Below are positions 1 through 6,890 of a DNA stretch of 8,199 nt, one piece after another (the first letter of the stretch is position 1; the number at the start of each line of letters is the position of its first letter). A model generated the notes under the pieces. That model was not told the origin of the DNA. It made no database searches and worked only from the letters and a program-made list of their open reading frames with translations. A program made the position numbers and the translations under genes. The DNA lies in assembly GCA_013214715.1 (NCBI GenBank), contig JABSSB010000007.1, positions 13,958-22,156 of the forward strand, given 5' to 3'. Origin of the DNA: Paracoccaceae bacterium. Its GTDB lineage: Bacteria; Pseudomonadota; Alphaproteobacteria; Rhodobacterales; Rhodobacteraceae.

Positions 1-843
1 AACGCACTGAACCTGAGCCATTTTTTCGATCGTCCGGATGAACAGATCGTAGGCCTGTTCACGCTGACCTATGTGCCCAATTACTTCGATATTCTGCCGA
101 TGTATCTGGTCGTGCTGGCGATGATGCCGATCCTGATGGCACTGGCCGGGGTCAACCTTTGGCTGGCTGGTGCATTCTCTGTGGGGCTTTGGTTCGGGGC
201 ACAGGCAGGTTGGCTGTGGCTGCCGGCAGAACCTTGGTCAGAAAGGCATTGGTTCTTCAACCCGTTTGGCTGGCAGTTGTTGTTCTTCACAGGATTTGCC
301 TTCATACGCGGCTGGATACCGGCTCCGCCGGTGAAGGCATGGCTGATCGCTTTGGCGGCGGGCTATGTGCTCCTGACGGCCCCTGTCGGGTCTTGGAAAG
401 TGTTTACTTGGATCAATGACGCCGCACCGGATCTTGGTGCGCTGATCCGCCCGATCTGGACAGAAATCCGTCTGTTCCAGGAGGGCACCGGGTTCAATCT
501 GCGTGGCAAATCGGATTTTGGCCTGTTTCGCTATCTGCATTTCCTCTCGCTGAGCTATCTGGCCTGGGTCGCCGTTGGCGAGGGCGGCGCGCGGTTGCAG
601 CGACTGGCGGCCGCACCGGGATGGTCCGGCGCCCTGGCCGTGATCACCAAGGTTGGGCAGCAGTCTCTGGCCGTCTTTGTATTCTCGATGGCCTTGGCGC
701 GTCTACTGGGCTTCGTGCTGGATCAGATCGGGCGCACACCCATGACTTGGGCGATTGTGAACCTCAGCGGTTTCGCCTTGATCATCCTGTGCGCCTATAC
801 CGCCGCCTGGTTCAAGGCGCAGCCGTGGAAGGTTAAACGATGA
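1..843 (+). CDS. opgC: OpgC-like periplasmic glucan acyltransferase, 3' part
   Basis: This is the C-terminal 280 residues of an integral membrane protein; the reading frame is open from base 1, so the start and N-terminal part lie outside the window. It has several hydrophobic segments separated by short loops. The stretch around residues 26-40 (PNYFDILPMYLVVL) resembles the membrane-embedded signature of OpgC-type members of the acyltransferase-3 family. OpgC in Rhodobacter sphaeroides adds succinyl groups to osmoregulated periplasmic glucans, making them anionic. The call is strengthened by the following opgG and opgH genes, with which it forms an apparent operon: its TGA overlaps the opgG ATG in an ATGA. 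The catalytic N-terminal region of the family cannot be inspected here. A related acyltransferase-3 protein with another acyl donor is possible, but the context favours OpgC. Confidence 0.85.
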   Translation, partial: NALNLSHFFDRPDEQIVGLFTLTYVPNYFDILPMYLVVLAMMPILMALAGVNLWLAGAFSVGLWFGAQAGWLWLPAEPWSERHWFFNPFGWQLLFFTGFAFIRGWIPAPPVKAWLIALAAGYVLLTAPVGSWKVFTWINDAAPDLGALIRPIWTEIRLFQEGTGFNLRGKSDFGLFRYLHFLSLSYLAWVAVGEGGARLQRLAAAPGWSGALAVITKVGQQSLAVFVFSMALARLLGFVLDQIGRTPMTWAIVNLSGFALIILCAYTAAWFKAQPWKVKR

Positions 844-2339
844 TTTCCCGTCGTGCATTTCTGGCGGCAAGCACCGCTTTGGCCGCGCGTCCCACATGGG
901 CAGTCAGCCCACAAGCGTTCGCCCCCGCCCAAATCGTCGATTTGGCCCGTGATCTGTCCACGCGTGCCTATCGTCCCCGTCCGAACATTCCCCAGGATTG
1001 GATTGATCTGACCTATGAGCAATATCGCCTGATCTGGCCCCGGCCCGATGCGGCGCTTTGGCATGGGACGGACAGCCCCTATGAGGTCGATTTCTTCCAC
1101 CCCGGCCTCTACTTCCCTCAGGGCGTGCGCATTGAGGCTATCGAACAGGGGCAGGCGCAGCCTGTGCCCTTCTCGCTTGATGGGTTTGATCGCACGGATC
1201 AATGGCCCACCGATCTGACGATGGATGACACGCTGGGCTTTTCAGGCTTACGCTTGCGGACCGAGCTGGACCAACCCGGAAAACGCAACGAGTTCTGCGT
1301 GTTTCAAGGAGCCAGCTATTTCCGCGCCATCGGAATTGGTGACATATATGGCTTGTCGGCGCGCGGCATTGCGCTGCGCACAGGCGACCCGGCGGGCGAG
1401 GAATTTCCCGATTTCACGCGCTTCTGGCTGGAACGTCCGGCAGAAGGACAGAACCATATGGTTCTGCATGCGCTCCTGAATGGTCCTTCGCTGACAGGCG
1501 CGTATCGCTTTGAAATCCATCCCGGCCAGCCTTGTGTGATGGAGGTTGAGGCGACACTATTCCCCCGCGTCGATCTGGATCATGTGGGGCTTGGGCCGCT
1601 GACCTCGATGTTCCTGTTCGACCAGACCAACCGGCACCGGTTCGACGATTTCCGCCCGGCGGTGCATGACAGTGATGGGCTGTTGATGCAAAACGGCGCG
1701 GGAGAGGTGATCTGGCGTCCGCTGGCCAACCCCAAGACCCTGCAAATCTCGGCTTTCATGGATGAAAACCCGCGCGGATTTGGGTTGATGCAGCGTGCCC
1801 GGAAACTTGGTGACTTTGCCGATCTCGAAGCCTTGTATCATCTGCGCCCGGGCCTCTGGGTTGAACCGAAGGAGGGGTGGGGCAAAGGCTCGGTCTCGCT
1901 GGTCGAGATCCCCGCCGATAAAGAGATCTACGATAATATCGTCGCTTATTGGCGGCCCGCTGACCCGATTGAGGCCGGGTCTGAGCATAAGATGTCCTAT
2001 CGCCTCAGCTGGGGCAGCGATGAGCTGGTGGATCACGGATTGCCGCGCGTGCTGAATACCGCGATGGGAGAGCATGTGTTCGCAACAGGGCGTTTGGCCG
2101 TGATCGATTTCGAGGCGCATCCCATGTTCGATGACGGACCCGAGGCGATCACTGTGCATACCCAATCGCCCCATGCCGATACCACAGACGGCGTGCTGCA
2201 GCGTAATCCTGAAACCGGCGGGCTGCGGCTGGCTTTCGCCTTTGATCCCAAGGACCGTGATGTCGTCGAACTGCGCGCGCAACTGCGCAAGGATGGGCAG
2301 CTTGCCTCGGAGGTTTGGCTCTATCGATGGACGGCCTGA
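840..2339 (+). CDS. opgG: Periplasmic glucan biosynthesis protein, OpgG/OpgD (MdoG) family
   Basis: This 499-residue periplasmic protein belongs to the MdoG family needed to make osmoregulated periplasmic glucans. E. coli OpgD is a beta-1,2-glucanase (GH186), so a glucan-trimming role is plausible. The N-terminus carries a twin-arginine signal (S3-R4-R5-A6-F7-L8) followed by a short hydrophobic run, with likely cleavage near residue 21. E. coli OpgD is Tat-exported whereas OpgG uses Sec, so this copy is OpgD-like in its export. Family-typical segments are visible at residues 308-314 (DENPRGF), 338-348 (GLWVEP..GWG), about 350-357 (SVSLVEIP) and 365-371 (DNIVAYW). The length matches the family. 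The ATG at 840 overlaps the opgC stop and is preceded by GGAAGG at 827-832 with a 7-base gap, which supports this start. I did not map the GH186 catalytic aspartates. OpgG versus OpgD naming is uncertain. Confidence 0.93.
   Translation: MISRRAFLAASTALAARPTWAVSPQAFAPAQIVDLARDLSTRAYRPRPNIPQDWIDLTYEQYRLIWPRPDAALWHGTDSPYEVDFFHPGLYFPQGVRIEAIEQGQAQPVPFSLDGFDRTDQWPTDLTMDDTLGFSGLRLRTELDQPGKRNEFCVFQGASYFRAIGIGDIYGLSARGIALRTGDPAGEEFPDFTRFWLERPAEGQNHMVLHALLNGPSLTGAYRFEIHPGQPCVMEVEATLFPRVDLDHVGLGPLTSMFLFDQTNRHRFDDFRPAVHDSDGLLMQNGAGEVIWRPLANPKTLQISAFMDENPRGFGLMQRARKLGDFADLEALYHLRPGLWVEPKEGWGKGSVSLVEIPADKEIYDNIVAYWRPADPIEAGSEHKMSYRLSWGSDELVDHGLPRVLNTAMGEHVFATGRLAVIDFEAHPMFDDGPEAITVHTQSPHADTTDGVLQRNPETGGLRLAFAFDPKDRDVVELRAQLRKDGQLASEVWLYRWTA
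2308..2313 (+). promoter_or_regulatory. Ribosome binding site deciding the opgH start
   Basis: CGGAGG lies within the end of opgG. It stands 13 bases before ATG 2327 and only 1 base before an in-frame TTG at 2315, so it favours the ATG. Because opgG terminates at 2339, ribosomes finishing opgG pass directly over this site, which suggests translational coupling. Confidence 0.55.
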
Positions 2340-4183
2340 TCCGCGATCTGCCGCTGCTCCCGCCGGAGCAGCCCTTGCCAATGCCAAGGCAGGATTTCCG
2401 CGCCGCCTATCGCGACGCGGCAGCACCTGATGCGACAGAACGGCGGGCGTGGCGGTGGCGTATGGCCGCCCTTGGGCCGGCGGTTGTGGCCACCGTCACG
2501 CTTTGGTCGGTGATCCACGGCTGGTTCGATGAAGGGGGGATCAGTTGGACCGAAGGGCTTCTTCTGGCGCTTATCTGCTTTAACTTCTTTTGGATCAGCT
2601 TCACCCTGACAACGGTTCTGGCCGGTTTTACCAGCCTTGCCGCGCGCCCTGTTGAACGCGGCGCAGCTCGTGCCCACGGTCTGGATGTAGCGCTTTTGAT
2701 GCCCATTTATAACGAAGATACAGGCTTTGTTTTGGGCAACGCGCGAACCATGCTTGAGGCGCTTCATGCCCGCCCGCGCAAGCATCGCTATAGCCTTTTT
2801 GTGCTGTCGGACACGCAAGACCCCGCGCTGGCAGAGGCCGAGTTGCGCGGGGTAGCCGCGTTGCGCGCCGATTTGCCGCCAGGCTGCGCGGTCTATTATC
2901 GCCGCCGCCTGCGCAACACAGAACGCAAGGTTGGCAATATTGCGGACTGGGTCACCAGATGGGGCGGTGGTTGGGAGGCGATGCTGGTCCTTGATGCCGA
3001 TAGTCTAATGACCGGAGAGGCGATAGACGCTTTGGCTAATGCGATGGCATCTGACCCCGGGGCCGGGCTGATTCAAAGCTTTCCTCAGGTTCTGGGCGCA
3101 AAGTCGGTTTTTGGCCGGATGCAACAGTTCGGTAACCGCGTCTATGGTGCGGCGTTGGCCGAAGGTGTGGCGCGGATTTCGGGCACGGAAGGCAATTACT
3201 GGGGCCATAACGCCATTTTGCGGACTGCCGCCTTTGCCGCGAGCGCTGGTCTGCCAAGGCTGCCGGGCAAACGCGCCAAACTTATCATGAGCCATGATTT
3301 CGTCGAAGCGGGCTTGCTGGCCCGCGCGGGATGGCGTGTTCGATTTCTGCCGCGCATTCCTGGCAGTTTTGAAGAAACCCCCGCGACGCTGATCGACCAT
3401 GTGCTGCGCGACCGGCGCTGGTGTCAGGGTAATTTGCAGCATCTGCGTCTGCTGGCTGCGCGTGATTTCCGAACCATGTCTCGGTTTCACATGTTTCATG
3501 GCGCGGTCGGCTATCTGCTCTCGCCGATCTGGTTTGCCTTGCTGGTGACCTGGGCCCTGATCGGACCCAGCGAAGAGGCCAGCGTGCTGACCTATTTCAG
3601 CGAAGACAACCCGTTGCGTCCCAATTGGCCCGAAATGACCGAAGGCCGCCATGTTCTGATCATTCTTGTTATGTATGCGATGCTGCTTGCCCCCAAACTG
3701 GTCGGAGCGGCTGTGCTGCCGCTGACGGGGCAGGGGATGCGTCGGTTTGGCGGGGCAGGGCGGTTTGCGCTGTCCATGCTGGTCGAGATCATTCTGGCCA
3801 TTATCTATGCGCCGATCCTGATGGTGCAGCAGGGTCTTGCGGTGATGCGCGCCCTTTTGGGGCTACAAAAGGGATGGGTGCCGCAGACGCGCGCAGGTGG
3901 TCGCTATGGCTGGCGTGTGACCCTGCAGTTTCACATCTTGGAAACACTGTCTGGTTTTCTTCTGGTGGCAGGGATCGCTGTAGGCATGGTATCTGTTTGG
4001 CTATTGCCCATAGGTTTGAGCCTTGGTTTTGCCGTGCCTCTGTCACGGCTTAGCGGGATGGTGTGGCGGCGTGGAGCGCTTCTGGACACGGATATGACCG
4101 GGCAAGGCGCCGTGATCGAGGCCGAGGCGCAACTTGCTCGCGCGTCACTGCGTCAGGCCCTGAACGTGCATCCGGCCGAGTGA
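2327..4183 (+). CDS. opgH: Glucans biosynthesis glucosyltransferase OpgH (MdoH)
   Basis: This is the inner-membrane GT2 glucosyltransferase that polymerises glucose from UDP-glucose into the beta-1,2 backbone of osmoregulated periplasmic glucans and passes it to the periplasm. At 618 residues it has two N-terminal membrane segments (about 46-67 and 77-102), then the cytoplasmic GT2 domain. That domain carries LMPIYNED (124-131), the DxD metal/nucleotide site D223-A-D225, the candidate base in SHDF (D324) and the RxxRW acceptor motif R361-R364-W365. Four or five hydrophobic segments follow at about 390-412, 443-467, 480-505 and 535-577. The start is chosen as ATG 2327, inside opgG, with CGGAGG at 2308-2313. 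An in-frame TTG at 2315 would sit one base after that site, too close to be used. It is shorter than E. coli OpgH (847 aa), mostly through missing N- and C-terminal cytoplasmic regions. Confidence 0.95.
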   Translation: MDGLIRDLPLLPPEQPLPMPRQDFRAAYRDAAAPDATERRAWRWRMAALGPAVVATVTLWSVIHGWFDEGGISWTEGLLLALICFNFFWISFTLTTVLAGFTSLAARPVERGAARAHGLDVALLMPIYNEDTGFVLGNARTMLEALHARPRKHRYSLFVLSDTQDPALAEAELRGVAALRADLPPGCAVYYRRRLRNTERKVGNIADWVTRWGGGWEAMLVLDADSLMTGEAIDALANAMASDPGAGLIQSFPQVLGAKSVFGRMQQFGNRVYGAALAEGVARISGTEGNYWGHNAILRTAAFAASAGLPRLPGKRAKLIMSHDFVEAGLLARAGWRVRFLPRIPGSFEETPATLIDHVLRDRRWCQGNLQHLRLLAARDFRTMSRFHMFHGAVGYLLSPIWFALLVTWALIGPSEEASVLTYFSEDNPLRPNWPEMTEGRHVLIILVMYAMLLAPKLVGAAVLPLTGQGMRRFGGAGRFALSMLVEIILAIIYAPILMVQQGLAVMRALLGLQKGWVPQTRAGGRYGWRVTLQFHILETLSGFLLVAGIAVGMVSVWLLPIGLSLGFAVPLSRLSGMVWRRGALLDTDMTGQGAVIEAEAQLARASLRQALNVHPAE

Positions 4184-4185
4184 GC

Positions 4186-5022
4186 CTAGTTCATCCCGCC
4201 GGTGGCCAGTGCGTCAAACCAGTCCAATGCGATGTCGGTCCAGCCTTCGGGAACGGTGTGACCGCCGGAATGCAGCACGAATTCGAGTGATCCGGCATTG
4301 CCGCATTCGTTCCAGGCCCGATGCAGCCGGTCGCCTTGCTGCCATGACGCATCAGGTCGCTGAGCTGTGCAGCCATTGGCAGACCGCCAAATCTCAAGAC
4401 CTGCAAAGATATCGCCTTGCAGATAGGCGCCTCCGCCCAAAGGACGACCTTCCAAAGGTACAGTTCGATCCGCCCAGCCGTGGGTGTGATGCAGGTTGAC
4501 CGGGCCGGCGCAGCGGTCCGGATGCGGCCGCCAGAATCCGCCGGCCACTGGGGCATAGGCTGGAAACGCGTTAGGTGTTTCGCAGGCCAGATAGCTGACC
4601 ATGAACCCGCCGGCGGAAAACCCGGCTAGCAGGACATCTTCAGCACTTGTGGCAAAGCGGGCAGCAGCATCTTCTACGACATCCTGCAAAAACGCAGGCT
4701 CATCCCGCCCGTCCCAGCCCGGGTAGAAGTTCCAGACGGGACCGATGCGGCTGCCTTCGCGGGGTTTGGCATTTGGGGCAATGACGGCATAGCCGCGCTC
4801 CAGCGCGACATCGCGGATGGTCGGGTTCCCCATCACGCCTTGGCCCGAACCACCGGCTCCGTGTAACCAAAGCAGGACCGGCGCATTGTCGGGTTGGTTG
4901 GGCAGGGCGGCGTAATAGGTGCCTGTTTCGATGGTGCAAGGCGCTTTGGCACCACCGCAGTCTTGCGCCTGAGCCATCGGGGCGGCCAGCAACGCGGCGA
5001 GGATTGCAGCCGCTGGTTTCAT
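4186..5022 (-). CDS. Secreted PHB-depolymerase/feruloyl-esterase-type alpha/beta hydrolase (LpqC-like)
   Basis: This 278-residue protein has a Sec signal peptide (residues 1-19, cleavage after AQA) and an alpha/beta-hydrolase fold of the family-1 PHB depolymerase/LpqC esterase type, so it probably hydrolyses an ester bond in the periplasm or outside the cell. The oxyanion loop is LHGAGGSG (from H54). The nucleophile elbow is GFSAGG with Ser136. The likely acid is Asp185 in HGWADRTVP, and the likely base is His255 in HSGGHTVP. Four cysteines at C22, C29, C147 and C171, plus C218 and C240, suggest disulfides. An upstream in-frame start at 5178 was rejected because only the ATG at 5022 puts the signal peptide at the N-terminus. 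Its ATGA overlap with the rhodanese gene and a GGGA at 5032-5035 support this start. The substrate is not predictable; polyester, feruloyl or acetyl esters are all possible. Confidence 0.85.
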   Translation of the reverse strand: MKPAAAILAALLAAPMAQAQDCGGAKAPCTIETGTYYAALPNQPDNAPVLLWLHGAGGSGQGVMGNPTIRDVALERGYAVIAPNAKPREGSRIGPVWNFYPGWDGRDEPAFLQDVVEDAAARFATSAEDVLLAGFSAGGFMVSYLACETPNAFPAYAPVAGGFWRPHPDRCAGPVNLHHTHGWADRTVPLEGRPLGGGAYLQGDIFAGLEIWRSANGCTAQRPDASWQQGDRLHRAWNECGNAGSLEFVLHSGGHTVPEGWTDIALDWFDALATGGMN

Positions 5023-5480
5023 GCCGATCCGTCCCAGGCCACGCGTGGCAACCCGCGTCGCAGCCAGCCAGGGCCTGCCGAGGAGCCTGTCATCCCTTCG
5101 GGTACATTCAGGATGGTGGTAAACCCAGCCTGTTCGAGTTGCCGCGCCATATGGGCCGAGCGCACGCCGGCGGCACATATCAGCGCGACAGGCTGGCTCC
5201 GATCAGGTCCGGCTAGAGCAGACAGTGCCTCTATGAAATCCCTGCGACGCATATCCAGCGGCACGGCACCATCCGCCAGTCCGGTCAGGGCCCATTCCTC
5301 GGGGCGGCGAATGTCAAGCAGAAGGACCGAACCTGACCGGACACGGTCATAGACTTCGACGGCGTCAATATTCACGATCTCGGGTTTCGGCCGGATCCTG
5401 GACCAGCCAATGCCGCCCGCAGCCCCGATAGCCGACAATGACACCCCTCCAATCATGGCTTTGCGCCGTGTGGAGATCAT
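5019..5480 (-). CDS. Exported or membrane-anchored rhodanese-domain protein
   Basis: This is a single-domain rhodanese of 153 residues. An N-terminal basic stretch with twin arginines (R5-R6) precedes a hydrophobic, glycine-rich segment at about 8-26. This is either a weak Tat-like signal (S-T-R-R-K-A-M, lacking the usual F/L) or a membrane anchor, so the domain is probably periplasmic. The rhodanese domain spans about 35-147, with LLDIRRPEEW (54-63) as the first conserved block. The active-site loop is C102-A-A-G-V-R107-S, matching the CxxGxR pattern of catalytically competent sulfurtransferases. The closing block is the NVPEGM..GW segment (125-139). The start is supported by a strong GGAGG at 5486-5490. 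Its stop overlaps the esterase start (ATGA), so the two are co-translated. The sulfur donor and acceptor are unknown; transfer to thiol or cyanide acceptors is the family activity. Confidence 0.88.
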   Translation of the reverse strand: MISTRRKAMIGGVSLSAIGAAGGIGWSRIRPKPEIVNIDAVEVYDRVRSGSVLLLDIRRPEEWALTGLADGAVPLDMRRRDFIEALSALAGPDRSQPVALICAAGVRSAHMARQLEQAGFTTILNVPEGMTGSSAGPGWLRRGLPRVAWDGSA

Positions 5481-5485
5481 CTTTC

Positions 5486-5490
5486 CCTCC
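5486..5490 (-). promoter_or_regulatory. Ribosome binding site of the rhodanese gene
   Basis: GGAGG read on the minus strand stands 5 bases before ATG 5480. It is the strongest Shine-Dalgarno match in this block and decides the start against a further-upstream in-frame ATG at 5573. Confidence 0.6.
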
Positions 5491-5556
5491 TGAAAATCAC
5501 CTGTGCCGCTATAGCATGACAGGGTGTTGCTGGGGATCACCTTCGCGTCACAACGC

Positions 5557-5584
5557 AAAACGCCCCGGCACATGGGCCGGGGCG
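5557..5584 (-). terminator. Intrinsic terminator closing the LysM-binding-protein array
   Basis: On the minus strand, 28 bases after the stop of the upstream gene, a perfect 9-bp GC-rich stem (GCCGGGGCG/CGCCCCGGC type arms at 5576-5584 and 5561-5569) with a 6-base loop is followed directly by TTTT (5560-5557). This is a canonical Rho-independent terminator separating the array from the rhodanese-esterase pair. About 76 bases remain between it and the rhodanese start, enough for a separate promoter. A TATAGC-like element lies there, but I see no convincing -35 box. Confidence 0.8.
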
Positions 5585-5612
5585 TGAACTGCGTGTCAGG
5601 TTAATCCTGATC

Positions 5613-6710
5613 TTATTGCGACAGCAGCATCTGGTTATGTTCGGTCAGCGCGCTGGACACCACGGCGTACCATTCGCCGGTCTGGCGCATCTCGTTCAGA
5701 CCACGGTTCAGCAGCACGATATACTGGCGGCCAAACGGGTTGGATTTATGCGTAATGAAGGTCAGAGCCAGCACTTTGGCGAGGCTGGGGATTTCGATGA
5801 CTTCTTCGGCCACACCCAGTTTTGTGATGGCTTCGGTGCCAGACTGAAGCTCCATCCCAGCGACATCTGCATTGCCGAACAGAACCGCTTCGATACATTC
5901 GCTGGGTAGCGTCGGGCGAACCCAGGTGATGTCGTTGGCGATGCCTTCTTCTTCGAAATCATGGGTGAAGTAGCCATCCATGCGGCAGACCCGTGCGCCG
6001 CGCAGATCTTCAAAACTGGTGGCCCCAGCCCATTCCGATCCGGCCCGCGCATAGTAAGCCACCACTGGCTCGTAAACCGGAACTGAGGACAGGAATTCGT
6101 TGCAGCGACGCGCCATGCCGTCCGACAGCTGATCGAGCTTGGAACAATCCGGCATGTACCAGCCCAGTCCAATGTCAAACGCGCCGGTCGGCAGCAGAAC
6201 ATCCAGATGTGAGCCCCAGTCATTCACAAAGGCCAACGAGTTTTCACGCTGGTTGCCACCGCGCGACAGAGCCGTCTGCGCGAGAACAGGCAGGAAGCCA
6301 CCACCGGTCATGTTTTCGTCGGAAAACGGGCCATAGTTGGAGCCTGCCAGCAATTTCACTGGCGGTTCATACCCGTTTGACGTGATGCGCCTTGGGTTTG
6401 CGGCCTGCTGCTGTTCAATGATCGCCTCAAGCGATTCGCCTTCTGCCAGTGCACCATCGTCACAGGGCAGGGTAAGAAGCGTGCCAACCTCGACATCGTT
6501 TGGGTTGGACCCAACGATATTGCGGTTTGCGTTGAAGATCGCCTGATAGTCATAGGTGCCATAGGCCGCAAACGCGATGGTTCCGAGCGTGTCGCCGACC
6601 TGCACTTCATATGTCGTACACGCCTCTTGCGCCCAGAGAGCGCCTGGCACGGACATGGCAACGGCACAGACTGCCGCTAGTTTTCGGGCTTGGGTAAACG
6701 CAAGACTCAT
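5613..6710 (-). CDS. LysM domain-solute-binding domain fusion protein, copy A
   Basis: This 365-residue secreted protein has a signal peptide (1-27, ALWA cleavage site), then a LysM domain (about 31-83) with the YEVQVGDTLGTIA core and NANRN segment. A glutamine-rich linker (about 90-115) follows, then a family-3 type periplasmic solute-binding domain (about 118-352). Matches to that fold are GSNYGPFSDE (123-132), NDWGSHLDVLLPTGAFD (163-179), the hinge-region LRGARVCRM and VLFGNAD (276-282). LysM typically binds N-acetylglucosamine polymers such as peptidoglycan, so the binding domain may be tethered to the wall. The normal G-x-x-x-G-[ST] anion-binding turn reads C242-R-M-D-G-Y, and the usual ligand Asp is replaced by Glu287, so the ligand is probably not a standard amino acid. 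Six cysteines (31, 83, 189, 203, 242, 272) recur in copy B. The start at 6710 is preferred over one at 6851 because of the signal peptide and AAGGA at 6719-6723. No cognate permease is in the window. Confidence 0.9.
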   Translation of the reverse strand: MSLAFTQARKLAAVCAVAMSVPGALWAQEACTTYEVQVGDTLGTIAFAAYGTYDYQAIFNANRNIVGSNPNDVEVGTLLTLPCDDGALAEGESLEAIIEQQQAANPRRITSNGYEPPVKLLAGSNYGPFSDENMTGGGFLPVLAQTALSRGGNQRENSLAFVNDWGSHLDVLLPTGAFDIGLGWYMPDCSKLDQLSDGMARRCNEFLSSVPVYEPVVAYYARAGSEWAGATSFEDLRGARVCRMDGYFTHDFEEEGIANDITWVRPTLPSECIEAVLFGNADVAGMELQSGTEAITKLGVAEEVIEIPSLAKVLALTFITHKSNPFGRQYIVLLNRGLNEMRQTGEWYAVVSSALTEHNQMLLSQ

Positions 6711-6718
6711 CCCTGTGG

Positions 6719-6723
6719 TCCTT
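6719..6723 (-). promoter_or_regulatory. Ribosome binding site of copy A
   Basis: AAGGA on the minus strand stands 8 bases before ATG 6710. It supports that start over in-frame ATGs at 6755 and 6851, which would put extra hydrophilic sequence ahead of the signal peptide. Confidence 0.5.
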
Positions 6724-6781
6724 TTGTTTGGTGGATTTGTGTGCCTAGCGCTCATCTCAGACGAAGAAACGGGCATTTCTA

Positions 6782-6787
6782 TGTCAA
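6782..6787 (-). promoter_or_regulatory. Possible -35 element upstream of copy A
   Basis: A perfect TTGACA lies on the minus strand in the 180-base gap between copies A and B, about 72 bases before the copy A start. The hexamer at a 17-base spacing is TCGTCT, a poor -10, so an independent promoter is only a suggestion. The same gap holds the stem-loop at 6842-6877 and otherwise nothing I recognise. Confidence 0.25.
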
Positions 6788-6841
6788 TCCACTCTTTGTT
6801 GTGCCGGCGACCGTAAGTCTTTTGCCGCCAAGTGTGTTTTT

Positions 6842-6877
6842 GCCGTGGCACACGCCTTTTTCAGCGTGTGCCACGGC
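6842..6877 (-). promoter_or_regulatory. Perfect 14-bp stem-loop between copies B and A
   Basis: The arms GCCGTGGCACACGC (6842-6855) and GCGTGTGCCACGGC (6864-6877) are perfectly complementary around an 8-base loop, beginning 13 bases after the copy B stop. On the transcribed minus strand the stem is followed by AAAAA, not a U-run, so it is not a canonical intrinsic terminator. A stem at this place, just after the first complete binding-protein gene, could protect the 3' end of its mRNA or partly attenuate read-through into copy A. That role is inferred from similar intergenic hairpins in binding-protein operons. Confidence 0.6.
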
Positions 6878-6890
6878 CAGATTCGTCGGC

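Noticed and set aside
2315..2326. TTG start for opgH at 2315
   Set aside because: It lies one base after the Shine-Dalgarno-like CGGAGG, too close for initiation; ATG 2327 is more plausible.
1557..2426. 289-codon open frame on the minus strand opposite opgG
   Set aside because: It is antisense to a clear MdoG-family gene, has low-complexity arginine/proline-rich composition typical of high-GC shadow frames, and has no recognisable domain.
3005..3652. 215-codon open frame on the minus strand opposite opgH
   Set aside because: It overlaps the catalytic domain of opgH entirely and shows no domain, signal peptide or ribosome binding site that I can support.
5023..5178. Upstream in-frame start for the esterase
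   Set aside because: It would bury the signal peptide about 50 residues inside the protein and overlap the rhodanese gene; the ATG at 5022 in the ATGA overlap fits better.
5481..5556. Promoter for the rhodanese gene
   Set aside because: A TATAGC-like element is present, but no acceptable -35 stands at a normal distance, so no promoter is called.
6711..6851. Upstream in-frame start for copy A
   Set aside because: The extra residues are hydrophilic, precede a clear signal peptide and would overlap the stem-loop; copy B has no equivalent extension.
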